This document shows positions 1-7,171 of a stretch of 34,636 nucleotides of DNA, piece by piece. Positions within the stretch are counted from its first letter, which is position 1; the number at the start of each line of letters is the position of its first letter. The position numbers and the translations under genes are program-made. This DNA is from Oscillospiraceae bacterium (GTDB lineage Bacteria; Bacillota; Clostridia; Oscillospirales; Ruminococcaceae), in assembly GCA_022768545.1 (NCBI GenBank), contig JALELV010000108.1:1-34636 (forward strand). Direction: 5' to 3'. The notes beneath the pieces were generated by a model. It saw nothing but the letters and a program-made list of their open reading frames with translations, did no database searches and had not been told where the DNA came from.

Positions 1-1
1 T

Positions 2-328
2 CCGGTCAAGGCTGAAAAGGTGGAATATCTTTCCTGCTTTGGAGAGCTTGCGCAGATCACCTGGTCGGGAGCGGAGGGAACCGCCGTCTTTCGCAAGACG
101 GCCGGGAGCGGGGACCCATCGGGGGATTACAACAGCTATGAAACGGTAGCCCGGCGGGAGGTCGGCGAGATACAGGTGACGCTGAAAGGCCAGGGCGATA
201 AAATATCCCTGGCGGTTTGGGAAAGCGGAGGGTTTTCCTATTCATTCAGCATCGACCCGCCGGCGGCGGAAGAGAAACTTCTTGCTCTGGTGTCCCAAAC
301 GGCGGCCCCGGATAGAAACCAGCACTGA
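2..328 (+). CDS. C-terminal part of a DUF4367-like secreted protein (partial)
   Basis: The reading frame is open from the window edge to a TGA at 326-328, so only about the last 108 residues are visible. A GTG at position 20 is in frame, but it has no ribosome binding site and the frame continues upstream, so the gene most likely starts outside the window. The visible part has a pattern of a short acidic/Gly turn (SGDYNSY), then VTLKGQGDKISLAVW, then GGFSYSFSI, then a helix ending in LLALVSQ. This resembles the C-terminal domain of DUF4367-type extracytoplasmic proteins of gut clostridia. Function is unknown. It converges on aspA, and the two share a bidirectional terminator. The family call rests on remembered family style only. 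Confidence 0.6.
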   Translation, partial: PVKAEKVEYLSCFGELAQITWSGAEGTAVFRKTAGSGDPSGDYNSYETVARREVGEIQVTLKGQGDKISLAVWESGGFSYSFSIDPPAAEEKLLALVSQTAAPDRNQH

Positions 329-330
329 AA

Positions 331-367
331 AAGGCCCGCCTGTACAAGTGTACAGGCGGGCCTTTTG
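331..367. terminator. Bidirectional intrinsic terminator
   Basis: A perfect 16-bp inverted repeat (331-346 and 349-364) is rich in GC at its centre and flanked by A on one side and T on the other. It lies between two convergent genes and can end transcripts of both. Confidence 0.85.
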
Positions 368-379
368 GAATGTATGGGT

Positions 380-1756
380 TCAGGTCATGGAGTAGGGGTC
401 CAGCAGGCGGTCTACCTCCGCCTCGGGGAGGTGAAGCTCATCCTCCAGAACGGTTTTGACGGGAGCACCGGTGCGGACCGCTTTTTTAGCAATCTCGGCG
501 GCCATCTGGTACCCCACTTTGGGGCAGATGGCGGTAATGGTGCCGACGCTGCCGTCTACCAGATCCCGGCAGTGCTGGCGGTTGGCGGTAATGCCCAGCA
601 CGCAGTTGTCCACAAAGGTGGAGACGCCGTTTGCCAGGGTGGAGATGGATTCGAAGAGCTTGTAGAAAATGACCGGCTCAAAGGCATTGAGTTCCAGCTG
701 CCCCGCCTCTGCGGCCATGGTGACGGTGACGTCGTTGCCGATGATGCTGTAGGCCACCTGGGTCATCACTTCGGGGATAACGGGGTTTACCTTGCCCGGC
801 ATGATGGAGGAACCGTTCTGGCGGGCGGGAAGGTTGATCTCGCAGAAGCCGGTGCGGGGGCCGGAGGACATCATGCGCAGGTCGTTGGAAATTTTGGAAA
901 GGCTCACCGCGCAGGTTTTCAAGGCGGCGGAGACCACGACGAAGCAGTCTAAGTTCTGGGTGGAGTCGATGAGGTTTTCCGCCTGGATCAGATCGAGCCC
1001 CGATACCTCCGCCAGGCGCGGGACGATGGTGTGGACATAGAGCTTGTCGGCATTGAGGCTGGTTCCGATGGCAGTACCGCCCATGTTGACTGCCCGCAGC
1101 TCCCGGATGCAGCCGGAGAGGCGCGCGATGTCCCGGCGGACCACGGCGGCATAGGCGCCGAACTCCTGCCCCAGACGGATGGGGACGGCGTCCTGCATCT
1201 GGGTGCGGCCCATTTTTACCACATCGTCAAATTCCCGGGATTTCTGCAGGAAGGCCTCCTCCAGACGGGCCAGCTGCGCCGCGGCCTGGCCCAGCAGCTT
1301 GATGGCGGTCATTTTGCCCGCCGTAGGGATCACGTCGTTGGTGGACTGGGCCATGTTGACATGGTCATTGGGGTGCACCAGGGTGTAATCCCCTTTTTGG
1401 CCGCCCAGCAGTTCAATGGCGCGGTTGGCGATCACCTCATTGGCGTTCATATTGGCGGAGGTGCCGGCGCCGCCCTGAATGGCGTCGGTAATAAACTGAT
1501 CGTGAAGCCCGCCCGCAAGGATCTCATCACAGGCACGGCAGATGGCGTCGCAGAGGTTTGCAGGAAGCTTTCCGGCCCAGCAGTTGGCCAGCGCCGCGGC
1601 CTTTTTTATTTCCGCCAGACTGTCGATAAACCGGGGATGCAGCCGGGTGCCGGTGATGGGAAAGTTTTCGTTGGCCCGCAGGCTCTGCACACCATAATAG
1701 GCGTCTGCTGGTACCTCTTTTTCGCCGATGGAATCGCGTTCTTTTCTGATGTCCAT
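380..1756 (-). CDS. aspA: Aspartate ammonia-lyase
   Basis: This 458-residue protein belongs to the fumarase/aspartase superfamily and is of typical length. It should convert L-aspartate reversibly to fumarate and ammonia in the cytosol, feeding fumarate metabolism in an anaerobe. The superfamily signature GSSIMPGKVNP lies near residue 315 and contains the catalytic-loop serine. An STNDVIPT segment lies near residue 140 and a TSANMNANEV segment near residue 100. The wording of these segments, and the DLR-LSSGPR-like stretch before the signature, fit aspartase better than class II fumarase, although fumarase activity cannot be excluded. The start is an ATG preceded by AAAGGAG. The gene is monocistronic, with its own sigma-A promoter and a terminator shared with the convergent gene. 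Repeated TGCAGGA boxes flank its promoter and suggest control by a DNA-binding regulator. Confidence 0.92.
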   Translation of the reverse strand: MDIRKERDSIGEKEVPADAYYGVQSLRANENFPITGTRLHPRFIDSLAEIKKAAALANCWAGKLPANLCDAICRACDEILAGGLHDQFITDAIQGGAGTSANMNANEVIANRAIELLGGQKGDYTLVHPNDHVNMAQSTNDVIPTAGKMTAIKLLGQAAAQLARLEEAFLQKSREFDDVVKMGRTQMQDAVPIRLGQEFGAYAAVVRRDIARLSGCIRELRAVNMGGTAIGTSLNADKLYVHTIVPRLAEVSGLDLIQAENLIDSTQNLDCFVVVSAALKTCAVSLSKISNDLRMMSSGPRTGFCEINLPARQNGSSIMPGKVNPVIPEVMTQVAYSIIGNDVTVTMAAEAGQLELNAFEPVIFYKLFESISTLANGVSTFVDNCVLGITANRQHCRDLVDGSVGTITAICPKVGYQMAAEIAKKAVRTGAPVKTVLEDELHLPEAEVDRLLDPYSMT

Positions 1757-1768
1757 AAAAAGCGCTCC

Positions 1769-1952
1769 TTTGCAGGAAAAATTTCATGGTAATAATGCAA
1801 AGAATCGGTTCATTCATTTCAACTCGATTATAGCCTCGCAAAAGGGATTTGACAAGGGACAAAACCACCATTTTGCAGGAAAAATTTCGTAAATAATTGT
1901 TATAAATATATATTTGCAGGATTATATGCATCCAGAAAAACGATATCCTGCA
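1769..1952. repeat. Repeated TGCAGGA boxes around the aspA promoter
   Basis: A 17-bp sequence, TTTGCAGGAAAAATTTC, occurs identically at 1769-1785 and 1872-1888. The first copy abuts the aspA ribosome binding site and the second lies 16 bp upstream of the -35 box. Shorter copies are TGCAGGAT at 1915-1922 and its inverse ATCCTGCA at 1945-1952. The arrangement suggests operators for an unidentified regulator. Confidence 0.55.
1827..1855 (-). promoter_or_regulatory. aspA sigma-A promoter
   Basis: On the minus strand TTGTCA (1855-1850) is separated by 17 nt from a perfect TATAAT (1832-1827). The start point should lie near 1820, giving a leader of about 65 nt. Confidence 0.85.
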
Positions 1953-2081
1953 TTTTCCGGTAAGGGGGCCTGGCCGGAAAGAAGCTAAGACCGGAGCGGG
2001 ACAGTGAAAAAGAATTTTTACCGGCCGAAATGCGCAGAAAAACGCTTTTGCGCGGGAATACTGAGACCGGAGGTGAAAAAA

Positions 2082-2258
2082 TTGCAGAATTACGACGTCT
2101 ATTTTTTTAACCCGGATCTGGACGAGTATTTCGCGTCCCTTCCGCCAAAGACAAAATCCCGCATCGTGTCCTCCGGAGTGCAGATCGCCACCTTGGGGGA
2201 GCTAAAGCAATGTGCGGAGCATTTGATGGCGGAGTACGGGGAGGAAAGGGCGGAATAA
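2082..2258 (+). CDS. Small uncharacterised protein (58 aa)
   Basis: I chose the TTG at 2082 because GGAGGTG stands at 2069-2075 with good spacing. The frame is open further upstream to an ATG-like codon near 2004, but that has no comparable ribosome binding site. The product begins QNYDVYFFNPDLDEYF and continues with SLPPKTKSRI and a short helix around GELKQCAEHL. It is a compact acidic protein with no signal peptide or membrane segment. Short proteins with the same layout (aromatic start, LPP, then LxELxxxAEH) are common in clostridial genomes and have no known role. A strong terminator follows directly, so it is transcribed alone, divergently from aspA. The 1890-2060 region is AT-rich near 1890-1920, but no convincing -35 box is visible. 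Confidence 0.7.
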   Translation: MQNYDVYFFNPDLDEYFASLPPKTKSRIVSSGVQIATLGELKQCAEHLMAEYGEERAE

Positions 2259-2290
2259 AAAAATAGCCGCTTTGCGGCTATTTTTTTACG
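2257..2290 (+). terminator. Intrinsic terminator after the 58-aa protein
   Basis: The sequence ATAGCCGC-TTT-GCGGCTAT forms a hairpin preceded by A's and followed by seven T's. Confidence 0.85.
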
Positions 2291-2655
2291 CGCATCCGCC
2301 CACTCTGTGGGCGGGCACTTTAAATCATAAGGCTGTGGGCTTTTCAGATAGAGCTACTGAAGTCAAAAGACTTTCTGAAAAGTCACCGTTTCCTCCGGCC
2401 CTTTGGGCCCGGCAAGGGTCTGCGCCGCATGTTGTTGAGCGCCATTACGCTTCCGGCCTGTAAAACCCCGCCCGCGCTTCTCCTCTGCATTTTGGACAGT
2501 CCGTTTCATTGTCTCCGGTTTTATGATGGCAAAGCGCATTTTATCATGGATTGCTCTGCGTTTCAGTGAGAGGCGGAGTCGGGGTGCGCGGGCTTTGCCC
2601 CCTTGTGTTTTGGGGCGCTTTGCTGTATTTTAATAAAAGGAGAAGGGGGAACGCC
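2291..2655. other. Non-coding stretch with several inverted repeats
   Basis: About 365 bp hold no gene that I can support. An open frame at 2272-2463 starts inside the terminator hairpin and lacks a ribosome binding site. The stretch contains short inverted repeats: CGCCCAC/GTGGGCG around 2297-2313, CTTTTCAGA (2340-2348) with TCTGAAAAG (2374-2382), a competing hairpin GACTTT-CTGA-AAAGTC at 2369-2384, and CCGGCCC/GGGCCCGG around 2395-2412. It could be a dispersed intergenic repeat, a decayed element or a structured RNA. The last 40 bp carry the promoter area and ribosome binding site of the next gene. Confidence 0.4.
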
Positions 2656-3144
2656 ATGAAGCTTTTGAAAAAAATTTCTCTGGGAGCGGCGGTGGTGCTT
2701 TCCGCCGTGGCCCTGGCGGTCTGGGCGGGGGCCCGGGTCACCTCGCCGGACAGACCGCCTCCGGCCTCTTCCTCCTCTCAGAGCGCCGGGGATCGCTCCG
2801 GCGCGCCCAACGTCCATTATATCGAGCTGTTTGAGCACCCGGAACGCTATCAGGGGCAGGCGGTTCGCACGGCGGGGATCATCTCGCAGCTGGAGAAGGA
2901 TTTTTCCGGCGGGTATTACCTGACCTTTACGGAGGGCTTCGGCGGCATGAGCAGCATGGTGCGCTGCGAGCTTTCCTCCGGGCTGCCCCAGGGGCTGGAG
3001 CCCGGGGACGCGGTGACGGTGTCCGGTGTGGGCGGTGGGCAGAACCTGGGGGTCTATACGCTGGCCCAGGCGGAGGTGGAGGAGACGGGAGAGGCTGCAG
3101 AGGCCCGCTTCAACGCCCTGCAGAAGGAGTTTTCCTCCCGGTAA
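2656..3144 (+). CDS. Secreted or membrane-anchored OB-fold (tRNA_anti-like) protein
   Basis: This 162-residue protein starts at the ATG at 2656 behind AAAGGAGAAGGGGG; a longer in-frame extension upstream has no binding site. Residues 1-25 are a basic start (MKLLKK) followed by a hydrophobic segment, that is, a signal peptide or anchor without a convincing lipobox cysteine. A Ser/Pro-rich linker follows to about residue 50. The remaining part has the order of an OB-fold of the tRNA_anti-like type: YIELFEHPERYQGQAVRTAG, then a strand around YYLTFTEGF, VRCEL, GDAVTVSGVG and YTLAQAEVEE. The ligand is unknown. It probably acts outside the membrane. The next gene follows after 62 bp and could be cotranscribed. 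Confidence 0.7.
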   Translation: MKLLKKISLGAAVVLSAVALAVWAGARVTSPDRPPPASSSSQSAGDRSGAPNVHYIELFEHPERYQGQAVRTAGIISQLEKDFSGGYYLTFTEGFGGMSSMVRCELSSGLPQGLEPGDAVTVSGVGGGQNLGVYTLAQAEVEETGEAAEARFNALQKEFSSR

Positions 3145-3206
3145 AACGGGCGGAGACAGAACAGCTCAGACCCGGATCAAACAAAAATCAGAAGGAGTAT
3201 CAGAAC

Positions 3207-3725
3207 ATGAAAAACCCTATTGTGACCTTTGAACTGGAAAACGGCGGCGTGATGAAGGCGGAGCTCTACCCCGACGTGGCCCCCAATACGGTGAGAAATT
3301 TTGTATCGCTGGTGAAAAAAGGCTTTTATGACGGGCTTATCTTCCACCGCGTCATCCCCGGCTTTATGATCCAGGGCGGAGACCCGGAGGGCACCGGTAT
3401 GGGTGGTCCGGGTTATTCCATCAAGGGGGAGTTTTCTGCCAACGGTTTTGCCAACGATCTGAAGCATACCAAGGGGGTGCTCTCCATGGCGCGTTCCATG
3501 CGCCCCAACAGCGCGGGTTCCCAGTTCTTTATCATGGTGGAAGATGCTCCGCATCTGGACGGCCAGTACGCGGCTTTCGGCAAGGTGATCGAGGGTATCG
3601 GGGAGGCTGACCGGATCGTGTCGGCAAAGCGGGACTATTCCGACAGGCCTCTGCAGCCCCAGGCCATGAAGCGCGTGACGGTGGAGTGCTTCGGCGAGGA
3701 GATCGGAGAGCCGGAGACCCTGTAA
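3207..3725 (+). CDS. Peptidyl-prolyl cis-trans isomerase, cyclophilin type
   Basis: A 172-residue single-domain cyclophilin that catalyses cis-trans isomerisation of Xaa-Pro bonds. It has no signal peptide and should be cytosolic. The family signature is visible as FHRVIPGFMIQGGDP near residues 46-60, containing the active-site Arg. Further family landmarks are GTGMGGPGYSIKGEF, GVLSMAR (near 90), NSAGSQFFI (near 100) and the AAFGKVIEG strand. The start ATG has GAAGGAG upstream at good distance. It is followed after 31 bp by a GNAT gene on the same strand, so the two may form an operon, together with the OB-fold gene upstream. Length and motifs are complete and nothing is unusual. Confidence 0.95.
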   Translation: MKNPIVTFELENGGVMKAELYPDVAPNTVRNFVSLVKKGFYDGLIFHRVIPGFMIQGGDPEGTGMGGPGYSIKGEFSANGFANDLKHTKGVLSMARSMRPNSAGSQFFIMVEDAPHLDGQYAAFGKVIEGIGEADRIVSAKRDYSDRPLQPQAMKRVTVECFGEEIGEPETL

Positions 3726-3756
3726 ACAAAAGAGGGCAAAAAAGAGGAGGCCGCTG

Positions 3757-4197
3757 ATGAAGCCCCGTATGTTGACACTGGAGGATTACGACGAAGTATA
3801 CCGTCTGTGGCTGTCCACTCCAAACATGGGCCTCAACAGCGTGGACGATACCCGGGAGGGGATCGGGCGCTACCTGGCCAGGAACCCCTCCACCTGTTTT
3901 GTGGCTGAAAAAAGCGGGCGAATCGTAGGGGTGATCCTGAGCGGGCACGATGGGCGCCGCGGCACGATCTGCCATATGGCGGCGATGGAAAGCGAGCAGC
4001 GCCAGGGCATCGGGACAGCGCTGCTGCAAAGTGCCATGAACGCCCTGGAGGCGGAAGGGATCAGCAAGGTAAACCTCGTGGTCTTTTGCAGGAACGGGAA
4101 AGGGAATGCCTTTTGGGAGAGCTGCGGGTTTACCACGAGGGATGACCTTACCTACCGCAGCCGCACCCTGCGGGAGTTTACCCGCATGGACACCTGA
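3757..4197 (+). CDS. GNAT family N-acetyltransferase
   Basis: A 146-residue GNAT enzyme that transfers an acetyl group from acetyl-CoA to an amine; the substrate cannot be told from sequence. The acetyl-CoA binding motif A is visible as QRQGIGTALL near residues 84-93. It is preceded by the strand ICHMAAMESE and followed by the motif B region NLVVFCRNGKGNAFWESCGF. The C-terminal wording is close to the YpeA/RimI-like branch. The start ATG has AAGAGGAGG upstream. It is the last gene of a plus-strand group starting at 2656, and a bidirectional terminator separates it from the convergent transporter gene. Confidence 0.9.
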   Translation: MKPRMLTLEDYDEVYRLWLSTPNMGLNSVDDTREGIGRYLARNPSTCFVAEKSGRIVGVILSGHDGRRGTICHMAAMESEQRQGIGTALLQSAMNALEAEGISKVNLVVFCRNGKGNAFWESCGFTTRDDLTYRSRTLREFTRMDT

Positions 4198-4239
4198 AAA
4201 TTTTTTTGGCGGGGGGGCTGTGCCCTCCGCACGGAAACA

Positions 4240-4285
4240 AAAAAGCCCCGGGACGGTTCAAAGGGAACCGCCCCGGGGCATTTTG
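4240..4285. terminator. Bidirectional intrinsic terminator
   Basis: A hairpin with arms GCCCCGGGACGGTTC and GGAACCGCCCCGGGGC (about 15 bp with one mismatch) lies at 4245-4280. It is followed by TTTT on the plus strand and by six T's on the minus strand. It serves the convergent GNAT and EamA genes. Confidence 0.85.
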
Positions 4286-4360
4286 CGCCTTTGTCTGGCC
4301 GGAAGGAAAAAACAGCCGCTGCGTACCCGGACGAAACCTCCGGGCGCACAGGATGTCCCG

Positions 4361-5248
4361 CTATTTTTCCTCCTTACAAGGGGCGCAGGACGCAAAGTAG
4401 GCCCCCAGAGCCATGATAGTCAGGGCCAGGAGAAAGGAGAGGGAAGGAAGCTGACGAAAGACCAGCAGGGAGACCCCGGCGCCGATAAAAGGGGCGACGG
4501 CGTAATAGGCGCTGGTCCTTGCGGCGCCCAGAAAACGCTGGGCGTAAATGTAAAACAGGATGCTCAGCCCATAGGCCATAAAGCCCAAAAGCAAAGCGGC
4601 CAGAAGGGGCAGAATGTCCGGAAAGCGCTCCCCTGAAAAGAGGGCGATGACAAGGGACCCGAGCCCGGAACCGAACCCCTTGATGATGACGATCTGGCAG
4701 GGGTCTTTGTCGGAGAGGCTGCGGGTGCAGTTGTTTTCAAACCCCCAGCAGACACAGGCCAAAAGCACGAACACAGAGCCCGGGGAAAAGGAAAAGCTCT
4801 CCGCGCCTTCAAAAGAGAGGATCATGCTGGCCGTGGTGACCAGGCCGATCGCCAGCCACAGGCGGGGAGAGATTTTTTCGCCGAACAGCAGAAAGGCGAT
4901 CAGGCTTGTGGCAACGATCTCGAAATTATTGAGCAGCGAGACATTGGCCGCAGTGGTCATACGGAGCCCCGTCATCAGCAGGATGGGAGCGGCGACATCC
5001 AGCGTCACCATCCCCAGCGTGTAGGGAAGGTCTGCTTTTGTCAGCGGCATCTCCCGGGCAAAACGCCCTCCGCGGCGCCCTGCAGACCGGACGATGAACA
5101 ACCCGGAGCCGGCCCCAAGGTAGAGCAGGGCTGCCATAACGGTGGGGGAAACATCGCTTAAAAGCAGTTTGGAAAAAGGGGCGTTGAGGGAATAAAGTGC
5201 GGCGGCCAAAACGGCGCAGAAAATACCGGTTTTCTGTTTGAGCTGCAT
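4361..5248 (-). CDS. EamA/DMT family transporter
   Basis: This is a 295-residue inner-membrane protein of the drug/metabolite transporter superfamily. About ten hydrophobic segments fall into two similar halves (roughly residues 5-140 and 150-290), each of the EamA type. The first half begins GIFCAVLAAALYSLNAPFSK and contains the loop NVSLLNNFEIVATSL; the second half begins GSVFVLLACVCWGFENN. Such proteins usually export amino acids or metabolites, but the substrate is unknown. I chose the ATG at 5248, which has AGAGGAAC upstream. An in-frame extension reaches 5566 but crosses the promoter region and lacks membrane character. The gene has its own promoter and a leader of about 130 nt with hairpins. 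Confidence 0.9.
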   Translation of the reverse strand: MQLKQKTGIFCAVLAAALYSLNAPFSKLLLSDVSPTVMAALLYLGAGSGLFIVRSAGRRGGRFAREMPLTKADLPYTLGMVTLDVAAPILLMTGLRMTTAANVSLLNNFEIVATSLIAFLLFGEKISPRLWLAIGLVTTASMILSFEGAESFSFSPGSVFVLLACVCWGFENNCTRSLSDKDPCQIVIIKGFGSGLGSLVIALFSGERFPDILPLLAALLLGFMAYGLSILFYIYAQRFLGAARTSAYYAVAPFIGAGVSLLVFRQLPSLSFLLALTIMALGAYFASCAPCKEEK

Positions 5249-5382
5249 AGAAAGTTCCTCTTTCCGCCCTGGCCGGAAGGGCCCTGGGCTTGATGGGGAA
5301 GGCCCTGCCATTTGGATGGCGGATACCCTCCTCCTGCGGGGCATGGACGGTGTCCAGCGGCCTCTGGAGCCTGGACAGGGAG

Positions 5383-5411
5383 ATTTTATCACAGACAGCG
5401 GAAAAAGGCAA
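5383..5411 (-). promoter_or_regulatory. Promoter of the EamA transporter gene
   Basis: On the minus strand TTGCCT (5411-5406) is separated by 17 nt from TAAAAT (5388-5383). The resulting leader of about 130 nt contains a stem TGTCCAG/CTGGACA (5351-5377) and a stem of GCCAT/ATGGC type near 5308-5321. Confidence 0.6.
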
Positions 5412-5443
5412 ACCGCGGGGAGGCCAAAACGGCGGAAATTTTC

Positions 5444-5472
5444 TTGTGTATCCCGTCTGGGTTTGGTACAAT
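5444..5472 (+). promoter_or_regulatory. Promoter of the small membrane protein gene
   Basis: TTGTGT (5444-5449), a 17-nt spacer and TACAAT (5467-5472). It is divergent from the EamA promoter, with about 30 bp between them. Confidence 0.75.
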
Positions 5473-5537
5473 AAAACAAAGAGCTGAAAACAGTGGGAAA
5501 AAGAGCGGATCTCAGATGATACAGGGAGGGGAAGGCT

Positions 5538-6152
5538 TTGAAAGACAGGTGTGATAAACGGGGCACATGCCCGGAGGAACTTCCGGCGGCCGGGCAGGAC
5601 GGCTGGGGGACGCCGTGGTATGACGGAGCGGGGGGTTATGTCTGGTGGGGACGGCCGGTGCTCTCCGGCGGCAGGGCGCTGTACCTCTGCGCGCGCCGCA
5701 GCCCCTCCGGAGAGGCGCAGTACGGCTGGGTATGGCGGGACGAGCAGGGCCGCGCGGTGTGCGGGTACCCGGGAGAGGAGCCTTGTCTTGTGCCGGGGGC
5801 GCCTGCGGAACCGGGCCGGCGCAAAAGAAAGGCTGGCCGGTTTTTGGCGGCGTTTTTTGCCACGATCGGCGCCGCTGTGGCCATGGGAGGGCTGGCGCTG
5901 GTGCTTTCCTCCGCTTTGGAAGAGGCCCTTGGCTGGTACGACGCGGCGGCGGTTTTATCCGCGGGGGATATCCTGCTTTTTCTGGCGGGGGCCGTGACGC
6001 TGCGGCTGACCCTTGCGAAAAAGGACCGCGATGTGGCGGATGGCATTTTGTGGGGGGCGGTGTCCGTTGTGGGGGTGCCGGTCATCCTTGCCATCGTGTG
6101 GTTTGGATGTTTTTTAATCCTGCTTTGGTGCCTGGGCTTTACCGGGTTTTAA
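5538..6152 (+). CDS. Uncharacterised membrane protein (204 aa)
   Basis: I take the TTG at 5538 as start because GGGAGGGGAAG lies just upstream and the promoter ends at 5472. The N-terminal 95 residues are hydrophilic, with many Trp, Tyr and Gly, including GTPWYDGAGGYVWWG and EAQYGWVWRDEQG, which suggests a small beta-rich soluble domain. A basic stretch RRKRKAGR follows, and then three membrane segments: about residues 102-127, 138-158 and 170-200. By the positive-inside rule the basic stretch and N-terminal domain would be cytoplasmic. I do not recognise a family. The gene is monocistronic, with its own promoter and a strong terminator shared with the convergent lipoprotein gene. Confidence 0.75.
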   Translation: MKDRCDKRGTCPEELPAAGQDGWGTPWYDGAGGYVWWGRPVLSGGRALYLCARRSPSGEAQYGWVWRDEQGRAVCGYPGEEPCLVPGAPAEPGRRKRKAGRFLAAFFATIGAAVAMGGLALVLSSALEEALGWYDAAAVLSAGDILLFLAGAVTLRLTLAKKDRDVADGILWGAVSVVGVPVILAIVWFGCFLILLWCLGFTGF

Positions 6153-6153
6153 C

Positions 6154-6196
6154 AAAAGAAGGCTTCGGGCGCGCCGGCGCCCGAAGCCTTCTTTTT
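6154..6196. terminator. Bidirectional intrinsic terminator
   Basis: A perfect inverted repeat of about 19 bp (6154-6172 and 6177-6195, core GAAGGCTTCGGGCGC) with a 4-nt loop. A's on the left and T's on the right make it usable in both directions. Confidence 0.88.
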
Positions 6197-6200
6197 GGCC

Positions 6201-6905
6201 TTACTCCTGTATGCTCTCTGCGGCAAAGACGATGTCTTCCATTTCTCCCAGGCTGTCTTGAGCAGAGCAGGTGATCTGCAGCATTTGGCCGTCCTTTTCC
6301 CCGTACCAGTAGCGCTGAAGCATGCCCGCCTCTGCGTATTCCCCGGTAAAGGTGCAGAAATCCACCCCGGCGAGGGTGAGCTCCTTGATCTCGGAAAGGC
6401 CCGTCAAAACGCCGGAGAGCTTGTCATAAGGGGTTTCCCGCACATAGGCGGCAAAGCCCTGGCCTTCCTCCCGGGCGGAGACGGTAAACTGAACAAGATC
6501 CCCGGTCTCCGGCTGGATAAACAGAAGAACGCGCTTTTTCATCTCCTCCAGCTCCTCGGCGGTCACCTCGCCTGCCCCGGGAATATCCTGGTTCGGGATC
6601 CCGTCCAGCACGGCGGAGACCTCCTCCGGAGAAAGGGGCGCCCAGGGCTCCGGAAAGCAGAAGCGCAGCCCCAGCCCGGGGATCAGGGCGGTGTTTCCAT
6701 CCACGGTGGGAAGGGAGGCCTCCGGGCTCTCTCCGGATGTGCTTTGGGCCGGGGCGGAGGAACTGCCTTCCTCCTCCGGCGCCGGCGGATATGGGCCGCC
6801 TCCCTCCGGGCCGGGCGCAGCGGACGGCGCCGCGCCCGCGCAGGCGCAGAGGAGAGAAGAAAACAGAAAGCAGAGACAAAGGGCAAGAACGGCGGTTTTT
6901 TTCAT
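6201..6905 (-). CDS. Predicted lipoprotein, function unknown
   Basis: A 234-residue exported protein. Residues 1-22 form a lipoprotein signal: MKKTAVLALCLCFLFSSLL followed by CAC. The lipidated cysteine is probably the second Cys (L-C-A-C pattern). A Pro/Ser/Glu-rich low-complexity linker runs to about residue 65. The globular part (70-234) contains LGLRFCFPEPW, KKRVLLFIQPETG and ALTFT-like strands, ending in a pattern resembling substrate-free stress-response lipoproteins. It should be tethered to the outer face of the membrane. The start has AAAGGAGG upstream. It is transcribed alone from a promoter near 7002-7030. No known domain could be assigned. Confidence 0.8.
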   Translation of the reverse strand: MKKTAVLALCLCFLFSSLLCACAGAAPSAAPGPEGGGPYPPAPEEEGSSSAPAQSTSGESPEASLPTVDGNTALIPGLGLRFCFPEPWAPLSPEEVSAVLDGIPNQDIPGAGEVTAEELEEMKKRVLLFIQPETGDLVQFTVSAREEGQGFAAYVRETPYDKLSGVLTGLSEIKELTLAGVDFCTFTGEYAEAGMLQRYWYGEKDGQMLQITCSAQDSLGEMEDIVFAAESIQE

Positions 6906-7001
6906 ATTGGGTGCTTCCTCCTTTCAGGAACAGCGGAAAAACGAAGTAAAGGAACGGCGTGATACCCGCCGCTTCGGCGGCAGGCGGCGGGGCCTGGGGC
7001 T

Positions 7002-7030
7002 ATTGTAACACCGGGCCGCCGGGAACACAA
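7002..7030 (-). promoter_or_regulatory. Promoter of the lipoprotein gene
   Basis: Minus-strand TTGTGT (7030-7025), 17-nt spacer and TACAAT (7007-7002). The leader of about 90 nt contains a stable hairpin with a GCTTCG loop near 6968-6982. Confidence 0.7.
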
Positions 7031-7097
7031 GAAATCAACGCCCTCAAAATGTGTTTTCGGTTTAAAAAATTGGCCCGCAAGGGGCGAAAAAATCTCC

Positions 7098-7126
7098 TTG
7101 ACATACCTCGGGATTCTATGTATATT
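7098..7126 (+). promoter_or_regulatory. Promoter of the padR-SEDS operon
   Basis: A perfect TTGACA (7098-7103), 17-nt spacer and TATATT (7121-7126). Confidence 0.85.
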
Positions 7127-7151
7127 ATATATATCGGGATCCAATGTATAT
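7109..7151. promoter_or_regulatory. Candidate PadR operator: imperfect direct repeat
   Basis: CGGGATTCTATGTATAT (7109-7125) is repeated as CGGGATCCAATGTATAT (7135-7151), 15 of 17 bases identical, with a 26-bp period. The first copy overlaps the -10 box and the second covers the initial transcribed region. This position suits autorepression by the adjacent PadR protein. Confidence 0.6.
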
Positions 7152-7171
7152 GGACTTAGGGAGGGGACGCC

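Noticed and set aside
365-952. Plus-strand open frame of 195 codons
   Set aside because: Antisense to the intact aspA gene; Gly/His-rich composition typical of a shadow frame in GC-rich DNA; no binding site.
1031-1792. Plus-strand open frame of 253 codons
   Set aside because: Antisense to aspA and without family features.
2272-2463. Small frame of 63 codons
   Set aside because: Starts inside the terminator hairpin, has no ribosome binding site and spans several inverted repeats.
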